In this document: positions 7,833 to 16,674 of the stretch, piece by piece | Layout: each line of letters starts with the position of its first letter | Numbering within the stretch: the first letter of the stretch is position 1 | DNA from: JBKEDF01 sp047975325 | GTDB taxonomy: Bacteria; Pseudomonadota; Alphaproteobacteria; Rhodobacterales; Rhodobacteraceae | DNA: 64,000 bases | Direction: 5' to 3' | Assembly (NCBI GenBank): GCA_047975325.1 | Contig: JBKEDF010000007.1 | Coordinates: 1-64,000 of the forward strand | The notes under the pieces: generated by a model | Seen by the model: the letters and a program-made list of their open reading frames with translations, nothing else | What the model was told of the DNA's origin: nothing | The model's database searches: none | Position numbers and translations under genes: made by a program

Positions 7833-8606
7833 CTATCCTCCGCCTGAGAGCACAATCGTTTCGCCGGTCATGAAATTACAGGCCTGTGAGGCGAGGAAGA
7901 TGGCAGCGCCGATCATTTCATGACTTTCGCCCGCGCGCCCCATCCAGTTGACCCCATCACAATAGGCGGCCCAGGCTTGCGGATCGCCGGTCTTGCGGTC
8001 AGCGTTGCGATCGGTATCGATCAGCCCGGGGGCGAGCGTGTTCAGCACGACGCCGGTGCGGGCGTAATCCCGCGCCTGGCTCTGGATGAGGTTGTGTTGC
8101 GCCGCCTTGGTTGCGGCATAGGCGGTGACAACCGGCTTGGGGGCAATCTGATTGATTGAGCCGATATTTACCACACGGCCCCAGCGCCGCGCGGCCATAC
8201 GCGGAAGGCAAGCCTGCAGCATCCCGGCGGTTGAACGCAGGTTCACCGCGATCTGGAAATCCAGATCCTGCGGTGTTAGGTCGGCAAGGGTCGCATTTAT
8301 CTGGGCGGAGGCATTGATCACAAGAATATCGAGAGGCCCGATGGCGGCCTCTGCGGCGTCTATCAGGGCCTCTCCGGCGCCGGGTACGGAGAGGTCCGAA
8401 GCGAGCGCCTCGGCCTTGTGACCAGCCCCCCTGAGACGTTTCGCACAGATCTCCGCCTGGTCTGCGCGGGTTCCGTGGATTGCAACCCGCGCACCGGCGA
8501 CGCAAAGCCCCTCCGCTATTGCCGCGCCGATCCCGCGGGTCGAGCCGGTGACAAGTGCGGTGCGGCCTTTCAGCCCGAAAATGTCATCCAGTGTCATGTG
8601 GTTCAT
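7833..8606 (-). CDS. SDR family oxidoreductase of the sugar operon
   Basis: The 257-residue classical short-chain dehydrogenase/reductase has the cofactor motif TGSTRGIG near residue 18, an NASAQ stretch in the place of NNAG, the catalytic Ser in NIGSIN, and the Tyr/Lys pair in YAATK. It ends GETIVLSGGG, typical of gluconate-5-dehydrogenase and FabG-like sugar enzymes. It is the last gene of the nine-gene operon; its ATG overlaps the stop of the IclR-SMP-30 gene by 4 bases. In this setting it probably oxidises a sugar or a keto-deoxy acid; the substrate is unknown. Confidence 0.88.
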   Translation of the reverse strand: MNHMTLDDIFGLKGRTALVTGSTRGIGAAIAEGLCVAGARVAIHGTRADQAEICAKRLRGAGHKAEALASDLSVPGAGEALIDAAEAAIGPLDILVINASAQINATLADLTPQDLDFQIAVNLRSTAGMLQACLPRMAARRWGRVVNIGSINQIAPKPVVTAYAATKAAQHNLIQSQARDYARTGVVLNTLAPGLIDTDRNADRKTGDPQAWAAYCDGVNWMGRAGESHEMIGAAIFLASQACNFMTGETIVLSGGG

Positions 8607-10309
8607 CCTTGCTCGGGTGCTGCCCGGAACGAAGGAACGGCCAGGCCCGCCATGCCGGGGCGACAGGCGAAAAGGCCGCCCGAAAGTGGTGCCTCGGCAA
8701 GCGTGCTGGCGGGTAACCTGGTTCGGGCTGTGGTTATGTAGAGCGTTGCCAGATCCGCACCGCCAAAGGCAATGCTGGTCGGGCGCGGCACGGGCAGGTC
8801 GATCACCCGGTCCAGCTTGCCGTCGGGGCGATAGCGGTTGACCCGCCAGCCATCCCAGATCGCGCACCAGACATGGCCTTCGCTGTCGACGGTCAACCCG
8901 TCCGGTCGTCCTTCCTCGGGTGCGATCCGGGCAAAAACCCGGCGGTTTGACAGGGATCCCTCGCCCGGCACGGTGTCATAGGCATAGATCAGGCCCGGCA
9001 CCGTATCGACGAAATAGAAGGTAGCGCCATCGGGGCTCCAGCCAAGACCGTTCGACACGGTCAACCCGGTTTCAAGCTGTCCGACCGCGCCGTCACGGCC
9101 TACACGGTAGAGCGATCCGCTGGGCCGGGTTGCGTCCATCCGCATTGAGCCGACCCAGATTGCGCCGCCGGGGCCAACCTTGGCGTCGTTCAGACGGTTG
9201 TCGAGCATGCCAGCCTCGGGGTGGACAAAGGGGTGCATCTGCCGACCTTCGAAATCCAGCCATTCCAGACCGCCCTGGCCAGCAACGATCAGCCGACCCT
9301 CGTCGGAGGGGATGACCGCGCTGACCAGTTTGCCGGTATTGCAAACCTCGTTGACCCCGGTTTGCGGGTCAAAGCGATAGACCGCCGGGTGCAGGATATC
9401 GACCCAGAGCAGGCGCCCGCTTTCGGCATGCCAGACAGGTGCCTCACCAAGTTGCGCGCCCCATGGCAGGATGCAGGTGAGGTCGAGCCCCGGTGTTTCT
9501 GTCCCCGATCTGGGCCGTGGGCGCGATGAAATTGCAATGGCCCCCGACGCACCGGTGATGCGTCGTGCTGCCGCCATCAGATCGCGTCCTACCGGATGGA
9601 CATGGGCCGAATCGAGCCGTTGGCTTGGCCCCAGGATAACCAGTGCACCGATAGGTTCGCCACTGCGCCCGGCGATAACCGTGGCAACAGAACTTACACC
9701 CTGAAGATGTTCCTCGTATGAAATCGCGTAACCCCGCGCGCGGGTCAGTGTCAGATCGGCTTCAAGTGCGGCGAGGTCCGTGATTGTCTGCGGTGTGAAG
9801 GGGTGGAATTCCTGCTGGCTGACCAGCGCCCGCAAAGCGGCGGGCTCTTGCCAGGCCAGAAGCGCCTTGCCCGCTGCCGTGCAATAGGCTGGTACTCTGC
9901 GCCCCGCCTCGACCCGGACAGCAAGGCCGCCGGGGGATCGTTCGTCAAGATATTGCACCTTGCCCCCCGACAGCGCGCAGAGCGCGACCGTCTCACCGGT
10001 TTCACGTGCGAGGCGTTCAAGTTCAATCTGTGCCGCAGCAGTCAGATCGAAGCTGTCCCAAACCCGGTGGGACAGTTCCAGAAACCGTGGGCCAAGCGCA
10101 TAGGTGCCCCGCTGCGTGTCCTGCCGGATAAGGCCGAAGGCGACCAATGTCTTGAGGATGCGCGCGAAAGTGGGTTTCGGCAGGTTGGACTGGCGCAGGA
10201 GATCGGCAAAACGCAGCGGACCCTGCGCGTCGGCCACAAGATCAAGCAGTGCCAGCCCTTTGGCAAGCGCGGCCGCACCCGCCGGCACCCCAGAGGGTTC
10301 GTCCTTCAC
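8603..10309 (-). CDS. IclR-type regulator fused to SMP-30/gluconolactonase domain
   Basis: A single 568-residue frame joins two normally separate proteins. Roughly residues 15-75 form an IclR winged helix (FADLLRQSNLPKPTFARILKTL) and 85-265 an IclR effector domain (TAAGKALLAW, ARGYAISYEEH). From about 280 to 555 there is a complete six-bladed SMP-30/regucalcin domain with its metal ligands: Glu in GEAPVWH, Asn in NRLNDAKVGPGG, Asn in SNGLGWSPDG and Asp in RPDGLTVDSEG. The likely roles are a sugar-acid-responsive transcription factor plus a lactonase or ligand sensor. I chose the GTG at 10307-10309 because it overlaps the epimerase stop as GTGA, like its neighbours; an ATG at 10369 would add 20 residues. 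Confidence 0.88.
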   Translation of the reverse strand: MKDEPSGVPAGAAALAKGLALLDLVADAQGPLRFADLLRQSNLPKPTFARILKTLVAFGLIRQDTQRGTYALGPRFLELSHRVWDSFDLTAAAQIELERLARETGETVALCALSGGKVQYLDERSPGGLAVRVEAGRRVPAYCTAAGKALLAWQEPAALRALVSQQEFHPFTPQTITDLAALEADLTLTRARGYAISYEEHLQGVSSVATVIAGRSGEPIGALVILGPSQRLDSAHVHPVGRDLMAAARRITGASGAIAISSRPRPRSGTETPGLDLTCILPWGAQLGEAPVWHAESGRLLWVDILHPAVYRFDPQTGVNEVCNTGKLVSAVIPSDEGRLIVAGQGGLEWLDFEGRQMHPFVHPEAGMLDNRLNDAKVGPGGAIWVGSMRMDATRPSGSLYRVGRDGAVGQLETGLTVSNGLGWSPDGATFYFVDTVPGLIYAYDTVPGEGSLSNRRVFARIAPEEGRPDGLTVDSEGHVWCAIWDGWRVNRYRPDGKLDRVIDLPVPRPTSIAFGGADLATLYITTARTRLPASTLAEAPLSGGLFACRPGMAGLAVPSFRAAPEQG

Positions 10310-11289
10310 CCCATCATCCGACTTGCCCGCGCTGCGGCAGCCTCGTTCAGCATCCTGTCGATTGTCCATTGTGGCCCGAACCCCAGCTTCTCACGAATCT
10401 TCGTGTTTGAGGTATGATAGAAAACGCCGGCACCCGGAAGGTCGACGGTGACCACCGGAAGGCCCGTAACCTTGGCCATCTTTCCCAACAGGGGTTCGAA
10501 ATCAACCGGATCGGTCGCGCCGAGATTGAAAACCTCGCCCGCTGCGGCCGGGTGGGTCATCGCCAGAAGGATGCCTTGCACCATGTCGCGCGTGTCAGTG
10601 ATATGCATCCGGAACGGACGACCATTCTCGTTACGGGCCAGGATATGGGCCGGGTGGCCGGGATGGGCTGCACGCAGGATTTCGGCAACCTGCATGTTGC
10701 CGAAACCTTCCTGTTGGCGGATGCGTGGCTCAAGGAAAAAGCGCGGACCCGAGAAGAAACTGTTCTCATCCAGCAGTTCCGAAGCGTTCTGCGTGTGCGA
10801 AAACCGCAGGATCGTCGTTTCCATCCGCCCGGCGCGCTGATGGAAGCGCACAAGTTCCTCGCCCAGAAGCTTGGTCAGCCCGTAGGGAGAATTGGCGCGC
10901 AGCGGATGATCTTCGGTAATCGGCTGGCTGAGGGGGGCGTGTTCGGGATAGACCTCGCCGGACCTGGCAAAGACAAAGCGGCGTATCCCCACCTCGGAGG
11001 CCGCATCCAGAAGGACACGGGTGCCCTCGACATTGGCCGCGAACATCTTTGCCTTGTCGGCAGCCGCCCAGGACATGAACGCCCCCAGATGCAGTACGGC
11101 CTCGGCGCCCTTCGTGGCCCGGGCTGCCACAGCGGGATCGTCGAGGATGCCTGCAACCTCGGTGTAACCCTTAGCGTCGCGCCCCGAGGCGCGGGCGTCA
11201 AGGCCGGTAACCATGTGGCCATCTCCAAGAAGTCGGTCCACCAGGCTGCTGCCAACCCGACCGGATGATCCGGTGACAAGAACTTTCAT
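10306..11289 (-). CDS. NAD-dependent epimerase/dehydratase family protein
   Basis: The 327-residue extended SDR has the N-terminal Rossmann motif TGSSGRVG, a catalytic YGLTK (Tyr-x-x-x-Lys), and an ARSGEVYPE stretch carrying the catalytic Ser region. In catabolic operons this family supplies UDP-sugar epimerases or, as with uronate dehydrogenase, first-step aldose dehydrogenases. The gene overlaps both neighbours by 4 bases (ABC ATPase upstream, IclR-SMP-30 downstream). In this pathway it could oxidise the imported sugar to a lactone; that assignment is inference. Confidence 0.85.
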   Translation of the reverse strand: MKVLVTGSSGRVGSSLVDRLLGDGHMVTGLDARASGRDAKGYTEVAGILDDPAVAARATKGAEAVLHLGAFMSWAAADKAKMFAANVEGTRVLLDAASEVGIRRFVFARSGEVYPEHAPLSQPITEDHPLRANSPYGLTKLLGEELVRFHQRAGRMETTILRFSHTQNASELLDENSFFSGPRFFLEPRIRQQEGFGNMQVAEILRAAHPGHPAHILARNENGRPFRMHITDTRDMVQGILLAMTHPAAAGEVFNLGATDPVDFEPLLGKMAKVTGLPVVTVDLPGAGVFYHTSNTKIREKLGFGPQWTIDRMLNEAAAARASRMMG

Positions 11290-12374
11290 GATCTGATTGC
11301 CTTTTCGGTCTTGGCGTCAAACAGATAAAGGTCGGCCGGGTCGAAGGCGAGGGTGATCTCCTCGCCTTCGGACATCCGGCCAGCATGGGCAATGCGGGCA
11401 ATCAGGCCCTTGGAGTTCTCATCGGCATCCTCGGTGCGCGCATGGACCTGCGCCCCGCCGTCGAAATAGACGTATTTCTCTGAGCCGAGGCTTTCGATCA
11501 GCGCCGGCCGAACCGTGAAGCTGATCGGCCCCGCGCCCAGTTGCAGATGCTCGGGCCGGATCCCGGCAATGACCTCGGCCCCCTCGGGTGCCTTCACATC
11601 GACCTTCTGGCCGAATATCTCAACCTTGCCTTCCATGACGGGCGAGCGCAGGAAGTTCATTCCCGGCGAACCGATGAAACCCGCAACGAACAGGTTGGCC
11701 GGTTCCTGAAACAGCACGTCCGGCGCGGCAATCTGCTGGATTTCGCCATTGCGCATGATGACCACGCGGTCGGCCATCGTCATCGCCTCAACCTGATCAT
11801 GAGTAACATAGACGGTGGTTACGCCGACACGCTTGTGCAGCGCGCCGATCTCGGCACGCATGTGCACGCGCAGCTTGGCATCGAGGTTCGACAGGGGTTC
11901 GTCCATCAGAAAGGCGCGTGGTTCGCGCACGATGGCACGCCCCAGTGCGACGCGCTGGCGCTGACCGCCCGAGAGATCCTTCGGCTTGCGGTCAAGGTAG
12001 GTATCGACGGCCAGCGTCCTGGCCGCTGCCATCACTTTTTCTTCGACATCGGCGGCCTGAATGCCACGCATCTTCAACCCGAAACCGATATTCTGTCGTA
12101 CCGTCAGATGCGGATAGAGCGCGTAGTTCTGGAAGACCATGGCGATATCGCGGTCGCCTGGTGCAAGGTCGGTCACCTCGTCCTCGCCGATGAAGATCTC
12201 ACCGCCCGAGGCAGGTTCCAGCCCGGCGAGGATCTTCAGCATGGTCGATTTGCCGCAGCCGGAAGGACCGACCAGCACCAGAAACTCCCCATCCTCGATC
12301 TCAAGCGAGAAGGGCTTGAGGACGTTGAGCGCGCCGTAGTTCTTGTGGACGTTGCGAATGCTGATTTGTGCCAT
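11286..12374 (-). CDS. CUT1 sugar ABC transporter ATP-binding protein (UgpC/MsmX type)
   Basis: This 362-residue ATPase has Walker A GPSGCGKST, Q-loop VFQNYALYPH, signature LSGGQRQR, Walker B AFLMDEPLSNLDAKLR and switch His in THDQVEAM. The C-terminal third (GIRPEHLQLG, TVRPALIESLGSEKYVYF) is the TOBE/regulatory domain of MalK-like subunits. It energises the importer formed by the two upstream permeases and the binding protein. The gene starts 2 bases after the permease and its stop overlaps the epimerase start as ATGA. Confidence 0.95.
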   Translation of the reverse strand: MAQISIRNVHKNYGALNVLKPFSLEIEDGEFLVLVGPSGCGKSTMLKILAGLEPASGGEIFIGEDEVTDLAPGDRDIAMVFQNYALYPHLTVRQNIGFGLKMRGIQAADVEEKVMAAARTLAVDTYLDRKPKDLSGGQRQRVALGRAIVREPRAFLMDEPLSNLDAKLRVHMRAEIGALHKRVGVTTVYVTHDQVEAMTMADRVVIMRNGEIQQIAAPDVLFQEPANLFVAGFIGSPGMNFLRSPVMEGKVEIFGQKVDVKAPEGAEVIAGIRPEHLQLGAGPISFTVRPALIESLGSEKYVYFDGGAQVHARTEDADENSKGLIARIAHAGRMSEGEEITLAFDPADLYLFDAKTEKAIRS

Positions 12375-12376
12375 GT

Positions 12377-13207
12377 CTATTTCTCCGCGCCTGCGGTCAG
12401 GCCGCCGACAAGATAACGTTCGAGGAAGATGTAGATGAGCATGATGGGCAGGGCGACAAAGACCGATGCGGCCGCCACTTCGTTCCAGTCGGTCGTGTAT
12501 TCGCCCCGCATCGTGGTAATGCCAAGATTGGCGGTCCAGCGGTCGGGGGCGTTGACGAGGAAAGTTCGGGCATAGGCGTAATCCGCCCAGCTGAGCACGA
12601 AGGCATAAAGTGCGGTCGCCGCCAGGCCCGGTGTCGAGATTGGCAGCACCACCCGGAACATCGCACCGAGCGGTGAACAACCATCAACCATCGCGGCCTG
12701 TTCAAGTTCGCGTGGAATGGTATCGAAATAGCCCTTCAGCATCCATGTGGTGAAGGGGATGATCAGCGTCGAATGCGCGATTACCAGCGACCAGAGACTA
12801 CCGATCAGTCCGATCTGGCGGAAGATTGCGAAAAGCGGGATCACCAGAAGCGTTGCCGGCAGCATCTTGGCCGTCAGGATGAAGATGCCCATCGAATGCG
12901 CACCCTTGACCGAAAACCGCGATAGCGCATAGCCGGCGAGGATTGATATCACCATCGACAGCGACACTGACCCCAACGCCGCGAGGGCAGAGTTCATGAG
13001 CCAGGTTGGAATTGGCCGTTCTTCCCAGACCTTGGCGAAGGTTTCGAATTGCGGAACCTCGGGCCAGAAATTGGGCGGCAGGCTCGACAGTTCCGCACTG
13101 GTCGAAAGCGCCGTCACCAGAAGCCAGTAGACCGGGAACAGGATCAGTGAAACGACGACAACGACAATGGCGTAGAGCGCCAGCGTCTGAAGCGGGGTGC
13201 GGGTCAT
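12377..13207 (-). CDS. CUT1 sugar ABC transporter permease (MalG type)
   Basis: The 276-residue inner-membrane protein has six predicted helices. The EAA coupling loop near the C-terminal half reads ELEQAAMVDGCSPLGAMFRVVLP, which contacts the ATPase. Its size and N-terminal TLALYAIVVVVVSLILFPVYWLL match the MalG half of carbohydrate importers. It lies 13 bp after the MalF-type gene in the same operon. Confidence 0.94.
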   Translation of the reverse strand: MTRTPLQTLALYAIVVVVVSLILFPVYWLLVTALSTSAELSSLPPNFWPEVPQFETFAKVWEERPIPTWLMNSALAALGSVSLSMVISILAGYALSRFSVKGAHSMGIFILTAKMLPATLLVIPLFAIFRQIGLIGSLWSLVIAHSTLIIPFTTWMLKGYFDTIPRELEQAAMVDGCSPLGAMFRVVLPISTPGLAATALYAFVLSWADYAYARTFLVNAPDRWTANLGITTMRGEYTTDWNEVAAASVFVALPIMLIYIFLERYLVGGLTAGAEK

Positions 13208-13220
13208 TGCGGGCCTCCTC

Positions 13221-14126
13221 CTAGTACATTGCCTTGGATCCGCGGCCGAGCATCAGAAGGCTCGCCACCACGCAGATCACCAGCGTCACCACACCCACTG
13301 CCGAGGCATAGCCGAAGTTGAAGAAACCAAAGGCCTGATCATAGGTCATGATCGACAGCGTCTGTGTCGCCTTGAGAGGGCCGCCTTCGGTCAATGTCTT
13401 GATAATTGAGAAATCGCGGAACACCCAAAGGACGACCAGCACCAGCGTCACCCCAAGAACCGGCATCAGCAGAGGCAGGGTGATCCAGCGGAATCTCTGG
13501 ATGGCTGAGGCACCATCGACGCGGGCGGCGGCATAATAATCCGCCGGGATTGACTGAAGCCCCGCCAGCGTCATGATCGAGACGAAGGGAAAGCCTTTCC
13601 AGATCATTGTCATCGTGACGGCCCAGAAGGCCGGACCGGGGGTCGAAACCCACGCAATCATCGTGTCCGTGAAGCCCAGTTTGATGAACAGCCAGCTCAG
13701 CAGGCCGAAGGAGGTGTCGAAAATCCGGGCAAAGATCACCACGGCAATGATCTCGGGAATCGCCCATGGCAGTGCGATCGCCAGCCGCGCCAGTGTGCGG
13801 CCCTTGAACTGGTTGTTGACCAGAAGCGCCGAACCCACGCCCACGATCAGACTGCCGATGGTGACAGCGACCACAAGTTTCAGCGTGACCCAGCAGGCCA
13901 TCCAGAATTCGGACGAAGAAAACAGTTTCTCATAGTTGGCGAATGAGAAGGGCGCCCGTTGTCCGGGTTTGGGCAGTTTGACATTCTGCAGCGAAAGGTC
14001 GACCGACAGCACCAACGGATAGATGACGATCAACCCGACAAGCAGGACCGCAGGTGCCAGCAGGATATACCCCAGCAGGTGCTGACGGCTCGGCCTTGCA
14101 AGGTCGAGGAACTTGCCTCGTGCCAT
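13221..14126 (-). CDS. CUT1 sugar ABC transporter permease (MalF type)
   Basis: The 301-residue permease has six helices. The first is LGYILLAPAVLLVGLIVIYP, and an EAA-like loop reads IPADYYAAARVDGASAIQRFRWITLP. The ATG at 14126 follows GAGGAGAC in good spacing, so the longer upstream reading is not used. Pairing with the adjacent MalG-type permease gives a heterodimeric channel for a mono- or oligosaccharide. Confidence 0.94.
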   Translation of the reverse strand: MARGKFLDLARPSRQHLLGYILLAPAVLLVGLIVIYPLVLSVDLSLQNVKLPKPGQRAPFSFANYEKLFSSSEFWMACWVTLKLVVAVTIGSLIVGVGSALLVNNQFKGRTLARLAIALPWAIPEIIAVVIFARIFDTSFGLLSWLFIKLGFTDTMIAWVSTPGPAFWAVTMTMIWKGFPFVSIMTLAGLQSIPADYYAAARVDGASAIQRFRWITLPLLMPVLGVTLVLVVLWVFRDFSIIKTLTEGGPLKATQTLSIMTYDQAFGFFNFGYASAVGVVTLVICVVASLLMLGRGSKAMY

Positions 14127-14204
14127 CTTCGTCTCCTCCACGAATTTCTTGTTGCCGGTAGGGTAGGGACCGGCCGCCAAGATGTCGGCGGCCGGCACCG
14201 GGTA

Positions 14205-15479
14205 TCAGCCCTTCTGGATATCTTCGGCCCGGGCCTGCATCGTCTTGACGACCTCGGCGGGATCAAGATCTTCGATCAGCATGCGCTGGACTTCTTCCTG
14301 AACCATCTTGCCGAATTCATTGTATTGCAGTTCCAGCCCGGTCGGGATCCGGTCCACGCCGGCGGCCGCAGCCTCCTGCATCGTCTCGACCAGCAGGCCG
14401 AAATGCGGGACATCGGCCTCAACGCCACTGACATCGGCCGCTGGGCTGGGCGGAGTGTTCTTGCCGATAGTGGCATATTTCGACTGCCATTCGGGCGACA
14501 TCACCAGCTTGATGAAATCCCAGACCAGCGCCTTCTGGTCGTCCGGGATTTCACTTGGCATTGCAATGACGTTCGAGGTGCCGCCCAGTGGTGGGTGGAA
14601 TGGCGGTGCCGCGATAACGGTATTGGCGGCCGCAGCCCCCTGTACCATCGTGCCGTAAAGCCAGGGACCATCCAGGCGCAGTGCAATCTTGCCATCCGAG
14701 AACAGCTTGCGGATATCGCCCGCACCCTGGTCGATGGGCGTCAGGCCTTCCTTGATGACAGTCTTCCACCGGGTCAGCCCCTCGACCATCTGCGGTGTGT
14801 CAATGGTGATATTGCCCTCGGCATCGGTCCAGTAGGCCCCGACATCAAGCAGGTAACTCAACATCTCGGTCAGATACTGGCCGGGGCCACCCTTGGTTTC
14901 GTGCCCGGTGCCATATTGATCGACAATGCCGTCGCCATTCAGATCAACCGTGGTCTTGCGCGCAACGTCGAGAAATTCGTCCCAATTGGTCGGAACTGCC
15001 AGCCCGGCATCATCCAGGATCTTTTGGTTATAAGCCATGATGAAACCGAAATAGCTAAGCATTACGCAGGCGGTCTGGTCGTTCCAGACGCATTTGTTCT
15101 GGCCGGCCCAGCCGGTCATGTCGATGCCGTCCTTTTCGGTCCAGGGCCCAAGATCCTCTAGCCAGCCGTTTTCGGCGAAAGCCTGATATTCGAATGAGGC
15201 CAGGTGCACGATCTGCGGTGGCTGACCACCGGCGAAAAGCGTGGTCATGGTGTCGGCATAGGCGCCGCGTTCGACCTTTGTGAATTCGATCTTCACACCG
15301 GGATGGCTGGCCTCGAAGGCTTCGATGGCACCTTTCCACCAGTCGCCAAGCCCGCCGTCGTCGACCTGCCACGAGATGAATTTCAGCGTGGTGTCGGCAA
15401 GGGCTGGCATGAGGCTTGAGGCCGACAGCAGCGCGGCAAGCGCGGTGGTCTTGCAGCCTTTCAGAAACAGTCCGGTCAT
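14205..15479 (-). CDS. CUT1 sugar ABC transporter substrate-binding protein
   Basis: The 424-residue periplasmic protein has a Sec signal peptide (about residues 1-28, ending MPALA) and the family-1 solute-binding layout: TLKFISWQVDD at the mature start, GGQPPQIVHLASFEYQAFAENGWLEDL, and a hinge region with FSDGKIALRLDGPW. A DLNGDGIVDQYG stretch resembles a calcium-binding EF-loop found in some relatives. It delivers an unidentified sugar to the adjacent permeases. The 78-bp gap to the permease is the largest between the transporter genes. Confidence 0.93.
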   Translation of the reverse strand: MTGLFLKGCKTTALAALLSASSLMPALADTTLKFISWQVDDGGLGDWWKGAIEAFEASHPGVKIEFTKVERGAYADTMTTLFAGGQPPQIVHLASFEYQAFAENGWLEDLGPWTEKDGIDMTGWAGQNKCVWNDQTACVMLSYFGFIMAYNQKILDDAGLAVPTNWDEFLDVARKTTVDLNGDGIVDQYGTGHETKGGPGQYLTEMLSYLLDVGAYWTDAEGNITIDTPQMVEGLTRWKTVIKEGLTPIDQGAGDIRKLFSDGKIALRLDGPWLYGTMVQGAAAANTVIAAPPFHPPLGGTSNVIAMPSEIPDDQKALVWDFIKLVMSPEWQSKYATIGKNTPPSPAADVSGVEADVPHFGLLVETMQEAAAAGVDRIPTGLELQYNEFGKMVQEEVQRMLIEDLDPAEVVKTMQARAEDIQKG

Positions 15480-15504
15480 GGGTTAGTCCTCCTCTGTATT
15501 TTTT

Positions 15505-16674
15505 CTAGAGCTTCTTCAAAAGGCGGAGCGCCTCAGCCGAGGGCCGGACACCGAGGCCGGCCCCGGTCGGCAGGCTGTATTCGCCCCTGGCGCAGTCCAT
15601 GTCGCCTTCCAGCAGGCGGCGGTTGGGTTCGAAGATCGAATGCTGGAATTCGTGCCCGCGAAGCGTCGGCAGCGCCGCGCTCACCTGAAGGCTTGCGGCA
15701 AGGAAGATACCCGCGCCGATGGTGGCATGCGGGATTACATCGATGCCGCGTTCGGCGGCAAGCTGGCCGATACGCAGGAAGTTGGTGATACCCTTGTGGC
15801 CCATCTCGGGCTGGACAATCGAGATCCGGCAGCGGTCAATCCGGTGCCGCATATCCCACTGGGTCCGCCACTCTTCACCCACGGCAATGGGAACGGCGCT
15901 GGCGGCGCAAATCTCCGCCAGCGCGCCGATATCTTCGGTCCGCACAGGCGCTTCGGCGAACCACAACCCGTGGGGTTCCATTTCACGGATAAGGCGCAGG
16001 GCAGTTGCGGCGTCCTGATTCCAGTGCATATCGGCGGCAATCCGTGCCTCCGGACCCAGTGCATCACGCAGGGCTTCCAATTCTGCCGCCGGGCCATCAT
16101 CCGCCACCGGGGTGGCGAATTTGAAGGCAGCGAATCCCAGCCCGGCCCATTCGGCGGCAAGTGCGGCACGTTCTGCGCGCGTCGATTTCGGCAGGCCCGA
16201 AACATAGGCCGGAATGCGGGTATCGCGGCGCCCGCCCAGCAATTCGGCAACCGACCGGTTTGCAGCCTGCCCGGCGATATCCCACAGGGCGATGTCAATC
16301 GCGCCCAGCGCATCGACATAGAACCCGCCGGTATAACCGCGCACGCGCATCAGGTCGTACAGGTCATCATAGACGGCCGATGGATCGGATGGATCACGCC
16401 CGATTGTGAAATCGGCCAGGAGGTCATTGATGATCTCGGCCACAGCGCCGGGTGCGACCAGCCCGTAGGTCTCACCCCAGCCGGTCAGGCCGCCGGCGGT
16501 ATCAATCCGGACCAGCACGCTGCGGTCGAAGGTCGGATAGACCGTGCGGTTACCTTTCCGGACCAGATAACCGCGTGCATTTGGCTCCTCACCGGGTCGG
16601 GCCGCACCCAGATATGGCACATCGCGCGGCAATGTCAGCGAAAAAACCGTTACGGCGCTGACGCGGTCGTTCAT
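15505..16674 (-). CDS. Enolase-superfamily (mandelate racemase-like) sugar-acid dehydratase
   Basis: The 389-residue enzyme has an N-terminal capping domain and a C-terminal barrel. The metal ligands read as Asp in AADMHWNQD, Glu in FAEAPV and Glu in VGEEWRTQ. Candidate bases are the Lys in AFKFATP and the His in IPHATIGAG. The group includes galactarate, galactonate and rhamnonate dehydratases and galactarolactone cycloisomerase; which one is not decidable by eye. In this operon it most likely dehydrates a sugar acid to a 2-keto-3-deoxy acid. Its start overlaps the aldolase stop (ATGA). Confidence 0.88.
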   Translation of the reverse strand: MNDRVSAVTVFSLTLPRDVPYLGAARPGEEPNARGYLVRKGNRTVYPTFDRSVLVRIDTAGGLTGWGETYGLVAPGAVAEIINDLLADFTIGRDPSDPSAVYDDLYDLMRVRGYTGGFYVDALGAIDIALWDIAGQAANRSVAELLGGRRDTRIPAYVSGLPKSTRAERAALAAEWAGLGFAAFKFATPVADDGPAAELEALRDALGPEARIAADMHWNQDAATALRLIREMEPHGLWFAEAPVRTEDIGALAEICAASAVPIAVGEEWRTQWDMRHRIDRCRISIVQPEMGHKGITNFLRIGQLAAERGIDVIPHATIGAGIFLAASLQVSAALPTLRGHEFQHSIFEPNRRLLEGDMDCARGEYSLPTGAGLGVRPSAEALRLLKKL

